Below are positions 55,621 to 57,645 of a DNA stretch of 57,645 nt, one piece after another. Location: contig SOIM01000043.1 of assembly GCA_004377185.1 (NCBI GenBank), positions 1-57,645 on the forward strand, in the 5' to 3' direction. Position numbers and translations under genes: made by a program. Source of the DNA: Methanomassiliicoccales archaeon (GTDB lineage: Archaea; Thermoplasmatota; Thermoplasmata; RBG-16-68-12; SOIM01). Position 1 is the first letter of the stretch, and each line of letters starts with the position of its first letter. The notes below the pieces were generated by a model. That model was not told the DNA's origin. It was given only the letters and a program-made list of their open reading frames with translations, and did not search any database.

Positions 55621-55670
55621 ATTATCAGGAATGATTTTCAGTTCAGGTAATCTGGAAACTACATATATAT
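55621..55670 (+). promoter_or_regulatory. Degenerate operator and TATA box before giant surface protein 2
   Basis: ATTATCA-GGAA-TGATTTT (55621-55638) keeps the core TTATCA-N4-TGAT of the two GTPase operators. CATATATAT at 55662-55670 is a good TATA box, 23 bases further on, so spacing differs from the GTPase promoters. Confidence 0.4.
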
Positions 55671-55727
55671 TCAAACTAAGAGATTTCTGAGAAAGAACGG
55701 CAAATAACTCGTTATCGGAGGGAATGA

Positions 55728-57645
55728 GTGAGAAACGAAACCAGAAGAATGCAGATAGCCCGCCCTATGGGCAGAAAGAAATCCTTTCCAATTTGGCTCA
55801 TTCTGTTATTACTTGTTTCGAACCTATTGATCCTTGTCGATAATTCCAGTTCAGATCCGACGGTACAGGACAACGCAGACGGAACGATGACCGCGACCTG
55901 GTCGTTTCAGAACTCCCCCAATTACACCTACCAGAATCTCAGCATCTCACCGGATAACGTGACCCTCAACACTATAAGCTCCCAGTTCTTGGATACCTCC
56001 TTGGAAGACTTCCAACAGGGGACTGTTTTCTTTAATGTGAATGTCAGTCTTGACCCGGGCAATGTGACTTTGGATGACACTGTTTCCGCTGGTACACCTC
56101 AATTCATTGAATACCCGATTGGCCTAATAGGCGGAGGAGATGCATACATCTCCGGCGTCCCCCCACTTAACAGAAACTACGGAATGGCACCGACGCTCGA
56201 TGCAAGGATTGTGGATGAGAAAAGGATACTAGTCCAGTTCACCATAACGCCATTCCAGAACTTTGATTTGATAACTTCAGCCGAACTCAGGTTGAGTCTT
56301 GACAGTGCGGATTCTGCTACCCCAGTAAACATATCACTGCACCAGGTGAACGCATCATGGAAGGAAGGGCAGGGAAATAACGACCCAATGGTTGACGGTG
56401 TTACATGGCAAGAGAGGGATGCGACAAACAGTTGGGCGACCGATGGAGGAGATTTCGACGTTGTCCCAGAGGATGTCGTGATCGATATACGGGACCAACC
56501 TACTTGGTATAGATGGGATATGACACAGCTTTTCAGAAGCTGGATCAACGGAACTGTGCCGAACTACGGAGTGATTCTCATTCCTTATAGCTCTGCTGTC
56601 GTAATGGAGGAGAAGAGGTTCGGTAGCATTCAATCCCCTGTCCCTGGCAATCGACCAAGAGTTCGAGCCAACTATGTTTCCACAGAAGGAGGGATTGCCA
56701 ATGGCACTTTCATTTCCCGAGTTATGGACGGCCAGTCAACCGCCAATTGGGGTAATATAAGCTGGAACACCACGCTTCCCGGCCAAACCAATATGTCCAT
56801 CCACACTCGTTCAGGAGATTGCCTTGGGAATTGGAGCAGTTGGTCTCAGGCCTACAGCTCGCCTGTGGGCTCCCTGATAACTTCTCCTCCAAATAGATGC
56901 ATTCAATACAAGGTCGAGATGGAGACGCTCAACAGGACCAAGAGGCCAGTTCTCGAGGAAGTGAGAATTGACTACTGGAAATATGCACCCGAGGGAAGTC
57001 TGGAGACAGAGGACCTTACACCTGGCAATTGGGTGAACTGGGAGGAGTTCAATGCCTCTTCCGTTCTCCAACCTGGAACAAACGTTACATACTGGTATTC
57101 TACGACCTCTGGAGCATCGTGGACGGAGATCTTCCGAGGAGAGTCACTTCAGTCAGTCAGTTCCCAGACTATCCGGTTCAGAGCGAATCTGACAACTTCG
57201 AACACCACCCAAACCCCTAACCTCCTTGATATGAGAATAACCTACCAGTTCTATGGTGATTTGGACCACATACACATGTCATTGCCTGCGTGGATCGGAA
57301 CGACAGATGAATGGATCGACTTGGACGCCACTGGACACGATTCCTTCCATCATGACATACCTTTCGCTCAGAAATGGGAAACGGACGACCCATGGGGCTC
57401 GGTCAATGCCTCTGGTGTGTATCTTCCTGGAAAGGTTGGAACCTGGAGGGTGTACTGCAACAACTCAAACGACTCGATCTCAAACTACACGGTTGTGGAC
57501 GTCCTGGCAGGGAGAACCTCGAGAATCGGAGTTGATCCCTGGGACCCAGGAATACTGACAACCGACAACAACGTATTATTCAATGCGACAGGCTATGATT
57601 TGAGAGGAAATCCGCTTGGTCCTGTCGTGGCGAACTGGAGCGTGG
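55728..57645 (+). CDS. Second giant surface protein (3' end cut by window)
   Basis: GTG start with GGAGGG 5 bases upstream; the frame is open to the window edge (over 639 residues). Signal peptide: basic residues, then FPIWLILLLLVSNLLILV. The region SDPTVQDNADGTMTATWSFQNSPNYTY parallels the first protein's start (DPTVVDHGNGLFESVWDFQNPANYTF). A DNRLRE-like domain follows (about residues 120-310), then LDHIHMSLPAWIGTTDEWIDLDATGH, nearly the same as LDHIHMSLDVWTGTADEWVDLDAIGH in the first, and the first Ig-like unit with DPWDPGILTTDNN. It is shorter in front than its paralogue because one DNRLRE block is missing. The membrane span and any cytoplasmic domain lie beyond the window. Confidence 0.85.
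   Translation, partial: MRNETRRMQIARPMGRKKSFPIWLILLLLVSNLLILVDNSSSDPTVQDNADGTMTATWSFQNSPNYTYQNLSISPDNVTLNTISSQFLDTSLEDFQQGTVFFNVNVSLDPGNVTLDDTVSAGTPQFIEYPIGLIGGGDAYISGVPPLNRNYGMAPTLDARIVDEKRILVQFTITPFQNFDLITSAELRLSLDSADSATPVNISLHQVNASWKEGQGNNDPMVDGVTWQERDATNSWATDGGDFDVVPEDVVIDIRDQPTWYRWDMTQLFRSWINGTVPNYGVILIPYSSAVVMEEKRFGSIQSPVPGNRPRVRANYVSTEGGIANGTFISRVMDGQSTANWGNISWNTTLPGQTNMSIHTRSGDCLGNWSSWSQAYSSPVGSLITSPPNRCIQYKVEMETLNRTKRPVLEEVRIDYWKYAPEGSLETEDLTPGNWVNWEEFNASSVLQPGTNVTYWYSTTSGASWTEIFRGESLQSVSSQTIRFRANLTTSNTTQTPNLLDMRITYQFYGDLDHIHMSLPAWIGTTDEWIDLDATGHDSFHHDIPFAQKWETDDPWGSVNASGVYLPGKVGTWRVYCNNSNDSISNYTVVDVLAGRTSRIGVDPWDPGILTTDNNVLFNATGYDLRGNPLGPVVANWSV

Noticed and set aside
1..57645. CRISPR arrays, insertion sequences and transposases
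   Set aside because: No regularly spaced repeats, no transposase motifs and no terminal inverted repeats were seen. The repeats present are internal to surface-protein genes.

Overview
The window is archaeal, most likely from the Thermoplasmata side of the Euryarchaeota (Thermoplasmatota). The evidence is an uninterrupted L7Ae-S28e-L24e-NDK-aIF5B cluster, an rpoK-enolase-S2-MEMO cluster, TiaS, an Lhr helicase, archaeal TATA boxes about 26 bases before transcription starts, a mixture of leaderless and Shine-Dalgarno genes, a DUF6015-type protein and a DUF5679-type zinc ribbon. Genus cannot be read from the sequence. The ends of the window cut an ABC permease (left) and a giant surface protein (right).

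Layout. 1-2.1 kb: a MacB/LolCDE-type ABC exporter (permease and ATPase). 2.2-14.5 kb: three large envelope or secreted proteins (beta-propeller, 1708-aa anchored multi-Ig protein, zinc protease with PKD domains). 14.5-17.6 kb: a gene-poor stretch bounded by an 18-bp direct repeat of the tRNA-Glu 3' end, holding an ATP-cone protein and a KamA-like radical SAM enzyme. 17.7-23.7 kb: nitrilase-family hydrolase, then the ribosomal/NDK/aIF5B operon, continuing into a small Cys-rich protein, a GNAT enzyme and a KaiC-like ATPase. 23.7-31.7 kb: site-2 protease, DUF6015, CutA, MEMO, S2, enolase, RpoK, DUF5679, class III aminotransferase, TiaS. 31.7-47.1 kb: two structured intergenic stretches, a conserved small protein, a coiled-coil RecA-like protein, MBL hydrolase, PurM, RlmE, a TPR/zinc-ribbon membrane protein, a radical SAM protein, Lhr helicase and a TldD/PmbA pair. 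47.1-57.6 kb: a tRNA(CAU) with an intron in its T-loop, then two consecutive modules, each a Ras/Rab-like small GTPase followed by a giant cell-surface protein.

The most interesting region is 47.1-57.6 kb. Both GTPase genes carry the same palindromic element, GTTATCA-N4-TGATAAC, exactly 13 bases before their TATA boxes, and a weaker copy precedes the second surface protein. The complete surface protein (2247 aa) has one membrane span close to its C-terminus and a cytoplasmic domain of about 148 residues that looks like a longin/roadblock fold, the usual partner of Ras-like GTPases. I infer a co-regulated envelope-to-cytosol system. The second outstanding item is the 38-nt intron between positions 59 and 60 of the tRNA(CAU) T-loop, with a complete bulge-helix-bulge motif.

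All functional statements come from reading motifs by eye; no database search was run.
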